Positions 48,704 through 61,500 are shown, counted from the first letter of the stretch. The stretch: 64,000 nucleotides of DNA from Dolomedes plantarius (GCA_907164885.2 OU015493.1:58732802-58796801), one strand, 5' to 3'. Numbers and translations: made by a program. Notes: a model not told the origin generated them from the sequence alone.

Positions 48704-49539
48704 TAGGGATGCGACATCGATGTCGATGTTTTCAAAACATCGATGTTTTAAACATCGATTTATTGAAGCCGATGTTTTTTTAACATCGATGTTTTGTGTT
48801 CGATGTTTTACGTTGTCTCGATGTTTTTTTTTAATGAAAAAGTACCGTAATAAAAAAAATTTACCACGTAGCATAATTTTCACACTCAGTAAATGTAAGT
48901 CTGAATTCTGAAAAGGACGAATACAAAAGGGGGAATGATTCCTTAGCAAACAGACAAATGGCAATCAACAACCAATGAACCAATCAGAGCGCTTGGAATC
49001 TGCCTGACACTCCAAAACCTTCCATGGGGTTTTATTTTACAAATAGTATATACACGAGTGCATCCATTTATGTTTTTGTTTTGTTCTGGTTTTATATAAG
49101 TTGGCGTTAATATTATTAGTAAGATGCCTCCCAAAAGTACCGTTTAGAAATATCTTTACAAAACCTCTGACAAATTAGCAAAATGCAATATTTGCCTTAA
49201 GTCCCTCAAAACTTCTGGCAATACCACGAATTTATTTGGCCATTTGAAGGCAAAACATGGCGGTATTTACAACGAGAATTTTGAGTCATCAATGTAGCCC
49301 AAAGCAACCAAGTTTTTGTCATTTGTGCCTGCCCAATCAGAGAGTAAAATTAAATCACCCCCTCCCCCCCACGGCTAACGGAAGTAACATTAATGTTAGA
49401 GATTACTAAACCATTTTAAAAAAATGGATGTTCTAAAACATCGATGGTTTTTGGGCGATGTTTTATTAGCGCCGATGTTTTAATATTGAATATCGATGTT
49501 TCAAAACATCGATGTTTTGTTATCGATGTCGCATCACTA
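48704..49539 (+). mobile_element. hAT transposon derivative, 836 bp
   Basis: The ends tagggatgcgacatcgatgt and cgatgtcgcatcacta are inverted, and gtcctaat flanks both sides (48696-48703, 49540-49547), a perfect 8-bp hAT duplication. Both terminal 100-bp regions are packed with the catcgatgtttt word in both orientations (about ten copies), likely transposase-binding sites. The interior holds a BED-finger remnant. Confidence 0.92.
49124..49378 (+). pseudogene. hAT transposase N-terminus with BED zinc finger
   Basis: ATG at 49124 begins MPPKSTV, then a TAG where a Trp is usual, then KCNICLKSLKT and TTNLFGHLKAKHG, giving the C-x2-C...H-x4-H set of a BED finger. A second stop follows ESSM, and the frame closes at a TAA at 49376. 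The catalytic and dimerisation domains are absent, so the element depends on a relative in the genome. Confidence 0.8.
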
Positions 49540-49628
49540 GTCCTAATGTGGCCCTTACCAACACCTCCGAAACGAACGTTTAGGAGTAAGGACAACACCT
49601 CCTAAGTAGGTAAGGGCAACTAAGGGTT

Positions 49629-49682
49629 CGAGTAAGGGCAACACCACCTAAACGTTCGTTTAGGAGGTGTTGCCCTTACTCG
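49629..49682. repeat. Near-perfect 26-bp-arm palindrome
   Basis: cgagtaagggcaacaccacc + taaacg, a 2-base loop (tt), then cgttta + ggaggtgttgcccttactcg. The arms differ at one position. Related words (gtttaggagtaagg, caacacctcctaag) occur at 49578-49609, suggesting a larger fold-back unit that the neighbouring hAT inserted into or next to. Confidence 0.85.
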
Positions 49683-49683
49683 A

Positions 49684-49943
49684 TGTCTGTCAGTGGAAGA
49701 AAATAGACCAGTTTGTAAACTGATTGATTCTGGCAGCTCTTCAATGTCTTCGTCAGCACAACACAAGCATTGCCTTCCTCCGAAAAGAATATCCTCGAGA
49801 AACTGATCACTTGGGGAGAGTTCTATTTTGATGAGGGGTGAAAAGCGAAGGTCAACGGGAGAGGCTTGTCGCCAAATATCCGCATTTGCCCCAAGGAAAA
49901 GTCGAACAGGTGTTTTTCTGCCAATGGCCAATGGCTTACCCTA
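49684..49943 (-). CDS. Unrecognised open frame behind an acceptor-like site
   Basis: The minus strand has ttttcttag at about 49944 and then an open frame GKPLAIGRKTPVRLFLGANA, DIWRQASPVDLRF, GGRQCLCCADEDIEELPES. It runs into the palindrome and ends past it. The residue mix looks protein-like (balanced, not AT-biased), but I do not recognise the family. It could be a retroelement fragment (the RLFLGAN piece is vaguely like a retroviral-type protease surroundings) or a host exon. Low certainty. Confidence 0.3.
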
Positions 49944-50635
49944 AGAAAAGACAGTGTTTAAAAGAAACAGATGGGGAGAAATACACATCTGCAGCTAACA
50001 ATTGAAAGGAAATTTTAAACACTATATGACCTATTGGAACTACTTGTATTATACCTTTTGGAATATTAACTGCCGTGATGTACTGTATAATCTGAAATGT
50101 GACATGCTGACAAATAAACATGCTGATTTCTTAAGTCTATTTTCCAAGTTATAAATTTGCAACTAAGCAAAACATCATTTCCGTTTTCATCAAGTTTTAA
50201 AATGGCCAAAAATATGGCTAAAGAAAACCAAGAAGATATTTCGAAGAGGAGGAAATTAAAGTTTAACGAAAATTTTCGTTCTCCAAATTGCGGAAAACGG
50301 AAAGGTTTTATGGTGTTGATAAAGTTAATTGGGAATTTTCATTAGAAGAGGTCATTAGTGTAGCACACTTTAAAGGTCTGGGCCGGCCTTAAGTCGATTG
50401 GACCTATTTGATCAGGAAAATTAAAAATATGTCTAAAATGAAATTACTTTAACATGTAAAAATAACGACACACAAAGAGTGTAAAACATGTAGATATAGA
50501 TTTCTATATGTTGGTTGAAGAAATGGAAGCATTAAAACATATTCTTCCATTTTCATCTTCCTAAAGTCTATAAAAATTCTACAATTCCTCGCTACGAACG
50601 ACAGAGCTGCTGGCTTTGCAAATGAGGACCGAAGG

Positions 50636-51063
<428 letters not shown>

Positions 51064-51416
51064 AAGGAGGAGAGCTCTTCTAGATAAAAATTAATTAAAA
51101 AACATACCTGAGATCAACTGTATCAAAGAAGAGACTTAACTTGCAATACTTTCTATAGAGGATGAGGATATTAAAATTTGATCAAATCATAAATGATTTT
51201 GCTGATGAAAAAAATCTATAAATATTTGGTTGTAGCTATTTGTGTTCTGTAAATGAAATCTGTGTAGTCTAACTATTTTTTAGCTTTTGTTTTCTTATAA
51301 ATATACACACACAAAGAACAAAAGAAATGTGACCGCATTCCTATTTTGTCAAGTCTTACATTATATTTTTATCAAAAATTCTGCAGTTGAGCCCCGCAAT
51401 GACTAAGGCCGGCCCT

Positions 51417-52533
51417 TTTAAAGGGCAGTTTTATTCCTCCTATATTTGGAAGGGGAAACTGGGGTAAAATAATACTAGAGTTGTGTCTTTTTTGCTATCA
51501 TTTTTTACGTAGGGAGGGATACTAAAAATTATTGTCTTAAACATAAATAATTTGCGATTTTGCTATTCGTTCTCGAGTAAAGCCGTTTTTATAACGATTT
51601 TGGTTTGACGTTAAAAAACGTTATAATATTTTACATTCGCGTAACTGTCTCGCGAAAAGAGACCATAAAAGTATCTTTTTAAAGACGAAATAGTCCAGTC
51701 AACGAATGATTCTAGATGGAAAGTCATAGGGCGGAAGAACTGACTTCAGAACTTTGTTTGGACTAGTTAGGAGGTAAACATGCTAAAAGTCCCTGGTCCT
51801 AGGGGGGGAGCAAGGGGGAGGGGGGGCCTAAGAAGGTTCCGGTTTTTTGGTTTTTCACTTATAACTCGAAAATGATTGATCCTACAAAAAAAGTCTTATA
51901 CAAGAAATAAAACTGACAAAATTTCCTACAAAAAACCCACATAAAGTTTATTCGTATTTTCAATAGTTTCTGAGAAATGAGTCGGAGAAAATCACTAATT
52001 TATGAAAAAATGAATTTTGCCCCCCTTTTTTCGATAAACTTCGCCTCTAAAATTCTTTACCGTCGATCTGAGAGACAAACCTTGGGAATGAACTTGTACA
52101 GCATTAAATTTTCTTCAAAACGAATATACTAGTTAATCTTTTACCTTCATCTGTTCAAAAATTAGAGCAATTTTGTGATTTCTTACAAATTTCGAAAAAT
52201 AAGCCTCAAAGCTGTAGTTTGCCCTTTTTGTCATTTAAACTGTTAAACCATTTGTTTAAACGCTGTGTAAAGTGCAATACCTTCGTAATACCTCGGTAAG
52301 AAAGTTTTAGTGTAATAAAAACAGGTCCATAATTACATTAAATTAATATAATGTAAATTTAAGATAATTTAAAAAAAATTAGGTTACAGTACACAAAAAA
52401 TTGGTAATGTAAATTTGGTGAAGCAACTTTAATCGCAACAATTTTAAGAAAGAAAATTATGTTGAAAATGTAATTAAATTACTTTGCGTCGCTTTGGGTC
52501 CAGGGATTTCCTCAGGTCGTGGGTCGTCTTTTA
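51417..52533. other. Non-coding, probably 3' flank of the Cys-rich element
   Basis: No gene recognised. It follows (in minus-strand sense) the stop of the Cys-rich protein and may be its 3' untranslated part. G-rich tract at 51811-51829. Confidence 0.4.
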
Positions 52534-54319
52534 CTACGAATGGCTTATCCGAACTTCTTCCATTTCTGTAGTGAAGAGAAGGGTTTCGGTGTCTTCCTCG
52601 TCCCCAAATTCGCAATCCAAATCGAGGATACCGTTAGTACAATGCCCATGACAGTTATGGCAAACAGTAGAGCAGTTCATTGATGCTCTCCTGCACCCAC
52701 ATTTGCTACTGGTACAACCTTTAGTGCACCGGCAAAATATCATATTCAGGATATCATCTGGCGCGGATGGGTCCTTCGTTGGTATTGGATAGAGATGATT
52801 CCCTTTCCGTTCCCACCCCCACTCTTCAGGAGGAAGCTCTTTTCCCAACCACAGTTGGACCTGGTGGTAACATCGATGCAAATGTTACCACCAGGTAACA
52901 TTTGTATGGTAACATGGTAAACATGGTCTTTTAGTAACATGGTTTTTTAATTTCTCAATCACGGTTCTCACAATCAAGGAGTCAGTATCACTTGGTGCTT
53001 CTTGCGTGTTAATTCCATCAGTCTCAAGTTGATATCTAAGCATGGAGATCAGTCTCATTTTGTTGTTATTGTTGGAGATAAACTGGTCTTGGTTGGCGTT
53101 AATTATTGTATCCAAACTGAAAACAATATCAGAGGAAATGCTCACACGATACCGGCGTTCTAGTTCTGCTGTCTTCGTGCTGTTGGTTGAGTTGAAGTAT
53201 CCATCAAAGACAACTGTACAGCTCTTTCCAAGGTAGAGGCTCTTGATAAATTTCCCGTAAGATTGACGAATTGTGAAAACTGTTGCTGATCTTGGTAAAA
53301 TCCATTTTCTTCGTTTTTTTCAATGTCACTTCCTCCAAGAATGTTTTCAGGGTCTCGGGAGCAGAACTTGCATTCTTAAGGAAATCATCACTGGGTTGAT
53401 AGGTGTTGGGATCATACACGCAAGTCTGGATATCCTGCCATATAATTTCCGCTGCTTTTTTTACAATCCTCATTCGCTCATCACTTGAATTTTTCTCATG
53501 TTTCTCGTACCAAGAATCAGACAAAAGTTTATTCCCAGTGTCCCTAAAACAAACTATTTTAACTTTGTATCGATTTGCTCCTACTGGGAATATGATACGG
53601 TCTCCAAATTTATTCGACAGTCTTGCTGTGATAGTCTTGTCATTTGGAGATTTCTCTGTTATTGCAGCTCGTAATTCCTCAAAAGAAAACTGGCAGTCAT
53701 TATTATTTTCCATGAAAGCAAAAATTTCATCCATGGCTTTAGTAACATAGTCGTAAGTTTCTGATTTATCTTTTGGAGGAAAATACGACGGTCTAAAAAA
53801 ATCTTTGCGACAGCTTTCGTGGTCTAATGCTTCCTCAGCAACTAAATTAATGATTGAGGAAAGGCGAGAAACTACATCTTTACCCCATTCATCATTTCTG
53901 TCTAAACCAACATCCATACACTTGATTTTGAAAGTATCTATGTCTCGAACATTGTACACTACCTTCCGTTTCTTTAAGCACTTTTCCTCTTCATTTTTTA
54001 CAGATACCTTACAGAACAAGCATTGAGTCTTAAAGTCAAATGTAGGTTTTGTTGACCTCAAACTTACTTTTTCTTGAGGTTCTGATGAAATTGATAAAGC
54101 TTTCTTCTTATCACCCGTGATGGTGCTAGCTCTAGTGTACCTCTTCCTGCATGAGGTGTGAACTTTGAGGGAATTCACACCAAGTAGCTGAGAACTCTTA
54201 CTATCATTTCTTTCTCTGCTGGTTGTATCAGCGAAGATATACCCTTTTCAGTCAATATGGACACATCACCATTCGATTTATACATGTATCCATCACAAAT
54301 CAAACAGTTCTCAGTCATG
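52534..54319 (-). pseudogene. Transposon-like multi-domain protein with C-terminal CXC-like Cys cluster
   Basis: ATG at about 54319 opens MTENCLICDGY (zinc-binding-like CxxC). A frameshift near 54220 leads into GVNSLKVHTSCRKRYTR and a second cluster CLFCKVSVKNEEEKC, HESCRKDFF. A long middle region (54178-53204) follows. Another frameshift near 53240 leads into GKSCTVVFDGYFNSTNSTKT, RRYRVSISS, NNNKMRLISML and an APSDTDSLIV acidic motif. After a deletion at about 52885-52940, WGWERKGNHLYPIPTKDPSA leads to CRCTKGCTSSKCGCRRASMN, then CHNCHGHC, a tesmin/TSO1-like Cys cluster. From memory this order recurs in many intron-poor invertebrate and fish hypothetical proteins thought to be mobile; the enzymatic class is not known to me. 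At least three lesions make this copy dead. Confidence 0.65.
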
Positions 54320-54706
54320 GCGAATGACGATGCACGACAACAAATAAAATTTAAATATTTTAAACAAATGACTCGACACGACGTTGGAAACTGAATGACG
54401 ATAGATTCCTGAACTAAATGAGATAAGATTCCTGGTAACTGACCTTATGTATTATTCCTCCCCACGTGTGAGATACTAAGAACCTCTCCCGATTTTCTTG
54501 GAAGTTATTGCTTTTGAAAGATGAAATCGGTCGTTTTGACCACGTCACGACTGCTGAGTCAGCAGGTATTTGCACCTGGCAGCATACCCTGCGCTTGTGA
54601 ACCCCCCCATAATAGCTCTATTATCCCCCAAAGAAGAACGATGTATCTATTGCACAACAACACAAAATAGGAAAACGAAGCAAACATGTCGAAAATGTTG
54701 CTCATA
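54320..54706. other. 5' flank of the Cys-rich element
   Basis: Upstream of the Cys-rich frame in minus-strand sense. A C-run and G-poor stretch at 54602-54640 could be near an element end, but no inverted partner was found on the other side. Confidence 0.35.
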
Positions 54707-54708
54707 TA

Positions 54709-56137
54709 CAGTGGACGCTCGTTAATTCGAACTCGGTTAATTCGAACTTTCGGTTAATTCGAACTAATCCAAAGGCCCCAAAAAACTTGTATTGGAGTTA
54801 ATGTTAAAAATATCTCATTAATTCGAACTAAATTTTTATCACTTCGGTTAATTCGAACTAAAAATTTTACAAAAAAAAATTCTTTTTCCTCGTTTAATGG
54901 AGAAAATACACACTGTATTTATTATTTTGTGTATCAAAATTTCTTTTTTGTGTAAAGAGGCACATGCCTGCATTCCTAGACTATTGCATGTCCGCTAAAC
55001 GTTAGTAGCTATTGTCCTTCTTATTAGTGCTAAATGGAAAAAGCAATTTTCCTTTATTTGGATCGATTTTCTTAGAATTTCAGAAAAACTAGTCTTATTA
55101 CTACAGATTCTATGGAGCTGCGTCAGTTATAACTGCAGTGCAGACAAGTTAAGGTGGTCTAGTTTTTCTTCCTCATTGTGTGGTGTGAACGTGTAAAAAT
55201 TCAGGATGTCTACACGTGGAAAGTACAAAACCCTAACTTTGGAGACAAAGGTAGAAATTTTAAAGAAAGTAGAGAATGGCGAATGTAAAACAAAGTTAGC
55301 AGCTGACTATGGAATTTAAAAAAATGCCTTGTCAACTAATTTGAAAAACAAGGAGTCAATTTTAGATTCATGGGAAAAATCAAAATTTGCTAGAGGAAGG
55401 AAACGCATGGGAAATGCGTCCCAAGACAAGAAAGCTCTACTGCTATGGTTCCAGGATGTTAGATCTCGAAATTTCCGATAAATGGACCCCTAGTGCTGAC
55501 GAAGGCTGATGAATTGGCAAGTCGAATGGATATTGAAGATTTTAAATGCAGTAATGGATGACTTTCTCGATTTAAGTCAAAGCAAAATATTTCTTATCAA
55601 ACTGTATGTGGCCAAAGCTCTGATGTAAACGAAGACGTATGCATTAATTTCGGTAGGAAACTGCCAGAGCTTTTCTCTACTTACCTGCCGAAAGATATTT
55701 TTAATGCGGCCATACTGGACAAAGCCATAATGGACTCTATTAAAACTCTGAAAGCATATATTCAGATGGAACCTTCCTCTGAAAATGAATTGAAATGTTT
55801 AGTTCAAATCGAGAAGCTGGCTGAACAACGTAGGCATCATAAACAGAACCAAACATCCATTTTACAGTTTTTCCCCAAAGTGTAATTCATATTTTTAATA
55901 AAAGTTTACTTTATACTGCATATCTTCTGCTTCATTTTATGATTAAGGTAAGTCTGTATTGCTTTTTAATATGTTTAACTTTAGATAGCATAGTATAATA
56001 TATTTTCTGGGGTTATACATACTAGGAGAGTTTCTTCTTCAGTGATACACATTTAAAGTTACATATTTTCTCTTAACATCGGATAATTCGAACTTTTTTC
56101 TGAGAACCTTCGAGTTCGAATTAACGAGCGTCCACTG
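54709..56137 (+). mobile_element. Tigger/pogo transposon, internally deleted
   Basis: cagtggacgctcgttaattc (54709) and gaattaacgagcgtccactg (to 56137) are exact inverted ends with TA on both sides (54707-54708, 56138-56139). The word ggttaattcgaact repeats four to five times in the left 140 bp, and gataattcgaactt occurs near the right. Length is 1429 bp against about 2.5 kb for intact relatives. Confidence 0.93.
55206..55885 (+). pseudogene. Tigger transposase lacking its catalytic core
   Basis: MSTRGKYKTLTLETKVEIL begins a CENP-B-type helix-turn-helix, stopped by a TAA after YGI. HTH_CenpB follows (KALLLWFQDVRSRNFPI, then after a frameshift VLTKADELASRM and GWLSRFKSKQNISY). After LPKDIFNAA the frame jumps straight to ILDKAIMDSIKTLKAYI and QNQTSILQFFPKV, the family's tail. 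The whole DDE domain (about 200 residues) is deleted between them. It could at most bind the ends. Confidence 0.85.
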
Positions 56138-56139
56138 TA

Positions 56140-56774
56140 TATGCAAAGAGTATAATTCAGTAGGTATGTTTTAATAAAAGAACATAATCTGCGTGTATGA
56201 TAAAGTGCACGTGTTCATGTCAGGTACTATTTGCACTAATCCCCCTCCTTCTAATCACCTTAAGAATAGAAGTACAAAACATAATTACGAGAGGTTTCCT
56301 GTCCACATATAAAGAATTTTTGTGGATGGGAAAACCATTTAAATGGCAAAAAGTGCAAGCTACAGATTTGAGCTTATTTTTCGAAATTTGTAAGAAATCA
56401 CAAAATTGCTTGTCATAATAAATGAATCAGCTCCTTTATCACATCTGTAGTTTGTTAACAACAAACTTCATATGTCAGGAGACTGCGGTAAACAAAATAC
56501 CTGCCATGCATATCCCACGGACCGTGGGAAAGCAATTAGCATCTCTTATACGTGATCCCATAAGTGACTATCATTCTTTGATTGGAGGAAACAAGTTGGT
56601 GAACATTTCTCATTATAAAGGACGATTTACAGATCTAGCTGCCATACTTGAAACCTTTAAAGGTGTCGTTTAGTTGTGCTACCTAGCGAGCTTCCTTGAC
56701 ATTTATTGCTACTTTTAATTTGTTTGCCTATAAGTAAAATTGTTTCATAGTCCTTTTAATTTAATAAAGTTGCT
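56140..56774. other. Non-coding, possible 5' part of the next element
   Basis: Contains an open stretch at 56422-56673 (IPRTVGKQLASLIRDPIS) that I do not recognise; probably not a gene. No terminal repeat is visible for the transposase relic that follows. Confidence 0.35.
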
Positions 56775-57763
56775 ATGGAATCGGTTTCCAAGAGAGGGAA
56801 AACTCTTCATTCTCAGACTCGGCAAATTTTAAGTGCTGTTACCCAGTTTTGCGATTTCGAAGCTGAAAAAAAGGAACTTCAAATTCCTGTTGTTCAATCA
56901 ACGAAGAGATCGGCTGCGGCAACTGGAGTTACTGTTGCAGCAATTAAACGGATTGGAAAGGAGAGGAAAAGTTCGGTTGATAACAATGAAAAACTCTCAA
57001 CCCCTGGAAAAAATCGTCGTCGACCAGATCACGTTAAAGTAATTGTCGGTGACTTTGACAACTGTGTAATAAAGAACACAATAAATGAATTCTACATTCA
57101 AAAGAATATTGTGCCGACCGTTTCCAACCTCCCCCAGTGGTTAAGGGAAAAGCTCATCTCCAAATTAACTCCATACTGCGTAATAGGCTTGGATAATGCG
57201 CCATACCACACTAAAAAAGTAAACTGCGTCCCTTCGAAGTACTCGACGAAAAAGGTAATGATAGAATAGTTAACAGAAAAAAAAAATGTGAAATATGAGA
57301 TAAACGAATGAGAAAAGCAGAACTTTTTCAACTGATCACAGAAAACTCATCACCAACACCAATGTACAGAAATGATCAGTTGCTTGAATATTGTGGACTA
57401 AAGTTATCAGACTATCCACCGTATCACTGCGATTTAAATCCCATTAAACTCGCGTGGGGGGATTTAAAGAAGTTTATACGAGAACGAATGTAAGTGCAAA
57501 TTTCAATTTAAAGAAACTGCGAGAACTGATTAAAGAGGGATTAGACATGATTGATGCTGGTAAGTGGAAAAGTTACTGTAGTCATGTTCAGCACATTAGA
57601 AAAGTATTGGAAAAACGACGGTATCATCGAAAATATGGTAGACGAATTAATAACTTTTGGCGAAGATTCAGACGACGAAACCAGTGAAAACTGCGACTGT
57701 AGGGAAAATGTAGGTGATAGGGATTTTGATGGCATTCAACTTCTTCAAGACGACAGTGTATAA
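56775..57763 (+). pseudogene. IS630/Tc1-like transposase relic, catalytic Glu replaced
   Basis: ATG at 56775 (MESVSKRGKTL) is followed by a helix-turn-helix with RSAAATGVTVAAIKRIGKE and the NTINEFYIQKNIVPTVSNLP block seen also at 12426. YCVIGLDNAPYHTKK carries the second Asp, then a stop and frameshift at about 57270. PPYHCDLNPIKLAWGDLKKF has Lys where the family has Glu (IELxW). The tail continues in a shifted frame (VDELITFGEDSDDETSE) to 57763. The segment with the first Asp (between LREKLIS and KLTPYC) is missing. At least one shift, one stop, a deletion and a lost catalytic residue. Confidence 0.8.
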
Positions 57764-58542
57764 AAAAGCTTCAATCGAAAAAACGGAATCGTAAAACTCA
57801 CCCCGTCAACTCCAAGAGCACGCAACAAAATCCGCCCGTGTAAAACGAAGCCGTGTGGTAAGTTTAAAAAGAAAGCTTGAATATTTTTTTCGATAACTTT
57901 AAGGTCTTATATAATCGTTTTATGTTTAATTCTCCATTTCTAGAACCGACCACTCATATCCCCAAAAATGTTTTATTTATTAATATAACAGGCTACACTT
58001 ATTATTTTAAATGAAAACAAAATTACCGAAAAAGAGGCGAAAGAAAACACCAACAGTTGCAAAAACCCAATACCAAGAAATTTGTATCTATAATAATAAA
58101 TTTTTGTATGATCCAGTAGTTATGAAAGTAAAATGACTCTAAATTTTATTGAGGATTTCCGAAACTCCCTCACATTTCTTCCGGAAATAGTTAGTAGTAC
58201 AATGCAGGGTAAAAAGTCTCAAAATACGTCGATTACATGAAAATAGAAATCAAAACATGCGATGGTTTTCTTAAAGCCTAAAGAGAGATAAATACTTTTC
58301 GCAGGTTTGCAAATGATGTGTTGATTAACCCCGACCCCTCATTTCAAGAATCGACCTCCCCGAGCAGCACCCCTACAACCAGTGCCAGGTCTCTTCTGGT
58401 GAGAGGTGGACAGTAGCTACTTTTTGCGACTTGATGAGATAAGTATTCTTAACAAATTAAAGAAAGTGGCCAGGAACCCACTTCTAAGACCATTGTGGTA
58501 CCTACGGAAACGAATCTGTGAATTGCTAGAATGTCTTCATTG
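57764..58542. other. Non-coding spacer
   Basis: No gene recognised; probably the 3' part of the transposase relic followed by unique DNA. Confidence 0.35.
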
Positions 58543-58591
58543 TTGGGGTCAATTCTTTTACCCCCTCCTATGATAAAAGAATTGACCCCAA
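58543..58591. repeat. Perfect 18-bp inverted repeat, 13-base loop
   Basis: ttggggtcaattctttta (58543-58560) and taaaagaattgaccccaa (58574-58591) are exact complements around ccccctcctatga. It could be the end of a fold-back element; no partner copy is in the window. Confidence 0.85.
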
Positions 58592-61500
58592 CTCTCCTCT
58601 ACGGGAACCTAAGTAAGATCAAAACTGAAGTTCGACAGAAATGGTAGGATACATGGAGAAGCCCGAGGAGTAATTTTTTAAAATATGTAAAAGAACCTAC
58701 AAATTTAAAGACTTTTAAACTTGATCTTCTATATTTTAGATACCCGCCAGGTTGCCACATTTTGCAGTCAACACCAGACAGTGTCAATTAGTTACATGAG
58801 TATCTGCACAGGTTTCACATTGTGGAATCTATATAACACCTTGTTTGCTTCACCGAAGAGACATAAGTACGTTTTTATTTTCCTACACTGAAATGAACTG
58901 TTTGGAGAATTTTTGACAAGATTTGGAACCTTCCAGTCCATTGTCCAAATTTTTCTGATCCCTATTTCATGGCTGTTGCTTTTAGATTGCATAGAAGATG
59001 CTGTGAAATTGGAGAAAATAAATTTTGAAACTAAATTAATGCAGAGACTGATTGGAGAATATCAATGCTTTATTGAACCTGACTTTTTTGTCATTGAAAC
59101 ACAAAAATAACATTGTATTCGGAAAAAAAGGTACAAACTCAAATATTTTTATTATTAATATGTTTGAAATGTTAGACTTCGAGAAATTGCAATATTGATA
59201 TTGTAAAAAATGTGACTAATAATTGCTGTATAAATACGTATATGCCTAGAAAACTTTAGATGATCTGTATAAGAGATGTTCCGCATAATTTTCATTTAAT
59301 GAGGCAAACAAAGTATAAAAGAAAGCTTTTATTCAAATTATTGATGTCAATCATTAAGATTTCAACTCTGGTATATACATAATTTTTACCAAAAATAATA
59401 TAATGCAAAATATATTCTTTTTATACAAAATTTTTAAATGTAATTTACATCAAGAGAAAAGAAATTTTGCATCAAGTTTTGGTACACATCTACTAAATTC
59501 TTCCCTCAAAAGAGAGATAAGAAACAAAAAGTTCAACTCTGTGCTAATATTACAACATTTTGCAATAACTATAAAGGAAAGTCAGAAACTTAAATACAGA
59601 AAAAAAATTTACAAAACATTAACATATCAAGGAACATAAAACTAGCTTTGAAAATAATAATAATAGAATGTAAATATATATTAGAAATGAAATATAACAT
59701 CTGTCTAAAAGTATCAAAGCAGTGCTGGTTACAGTATCAAACACAATTGTCTTTATTTAAAAATAAAGAATGACTATACTGCGAAACAGTACATTGAACA
59801 CAAACAGTATAAACATAAAAAGGGATAAATAATTTTAACGATAAACTGTGCTGTTTTTACAGTTGATTACTATTTTCATTATTGTTCAATTAAGCCCAGT
59901 GATGAAAATAAGGAAATATTTTAGTGTTTCCCCTAGATTCAAAATTACATATGTCATATCACATTGAGAAACTTCAATAATACAAAAGAACCTTTCATAG
60001 CTATATGTTTCAAGGAAAGGAATGCCTTAAATAGATTTAAGTGGAAGAAAATTCTCAAACAATGAAAAGGGAAAAAAATTAAAAGAACCATATTAAGTGC
60101 AATGATAATTCTTGCTTCTTTTAAACTTATCTAATATATATTGAACCATTCCTGAAATCCAATGCTGGGTTGCCCTCTTCATGTCTAGGACATCCTCCAA
60201 TAAATACATCTCATTCTCCAAAAACATATACAAATAAATTCAAAAACTGATTTCACTGTTTTATAGCATGTAACTGTAATTAGTGTTAGGTCATAGCCTT
60301 AGGTTAAAACAAGTTCTCTCAGCAAGCTATCGGAACAAGGAGGTCATTACTTACTTTTAAAACTGGACTAAATAATAAATACATAGGTAAATGTTGCAAT
60401 CCTTTTAAAAGAAAAATCTAAAGGAAACACTAGAGAACAGTCTAAAAACAGAATCTGTGAGCACTACAGAATAAAATGTTATAAATAACATTAAGAAAAG
60501 AATGGAGAATTAATTTTAAGAATTAGAATCAATGTAACTTATGTCAGACAGCAGTATGCATTTATAATAAAATCACAGAATGACGAAAACAAGACTGTTA
60601 TGAAATAAGTTTCTGAAAAAACAATGAAATATATTTAGCTAGTAACAAATGTTAAGCATAACAAAGTGATTTTCTTTACCTTTTGTACAATTGTAAGATA
60701 AAAAAAATACAGAAATTAGCACATAATAAATTTTGACAACTGTAGTGCAATTTAAATTGTAGAGATTCAAAACAAGAGAAAAAAAAATGATGTGCTCAAA
60801 TAAAATAAGAATATTTATTCAGCACAGAAAAAAAAATGACCCGGTAATTGGCAATCTTCAGAAAATGTAAATTTCTGTCTAGAGAGAGAAAGCATCTAAA
60901 AATAGAAAGAAAAGAATGACATTAATGTTTACAGATTCAGAAAAACATATGCAAATAAAACAATAAGAATGTTATTATTAGGAGTATTTAAACACTGATT
61001 TCAAAGTATTAATGATAGAAGAAAAACTTGCTTTCTTCTGGCAATACAATATTCTGCTATGACGAAATTCAAGAGTAATTTTTTTTTCTTTTTTCCCTTC
61101 TGATGGCATAAATACAGGCCTAAAAATAGCTTGAGGTCTAAGCATGTTTACACATCTAATCAAGACCTATTTATTTAGGACTAGACAAAATAGTTTTATA
61201 TATCATCCATAATATACGCATAAGGTTAAATGTCCCTGAACTACAGATAAAAAGAAAAACAGAGAAAGCAAGCAACCATAAAACTGTGAACCTTTCATTC
61301 CAATTAAAATATAACTTTTATTTATATAAATGCATAATGATACAACACTTTCAAAGTATTGTTAGGAGATCTAGTATATTTACTCCAACTGTTATCAAAA
61401 CAATAAAAGAAAAAACCTATGTTCATTATAAATAATGTCTGTAATTGATATAGAAGTGTCAAACTAATAAAAAAAAGTTTTACTATTAACTTATTTAGTC

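Noticed and set aside
53273..53750. Plus-strand frames opposite the Cys-rich element protein
   Set aside because: Antisense shadows of the minus-strand frame, which carries the recognisable motifs.
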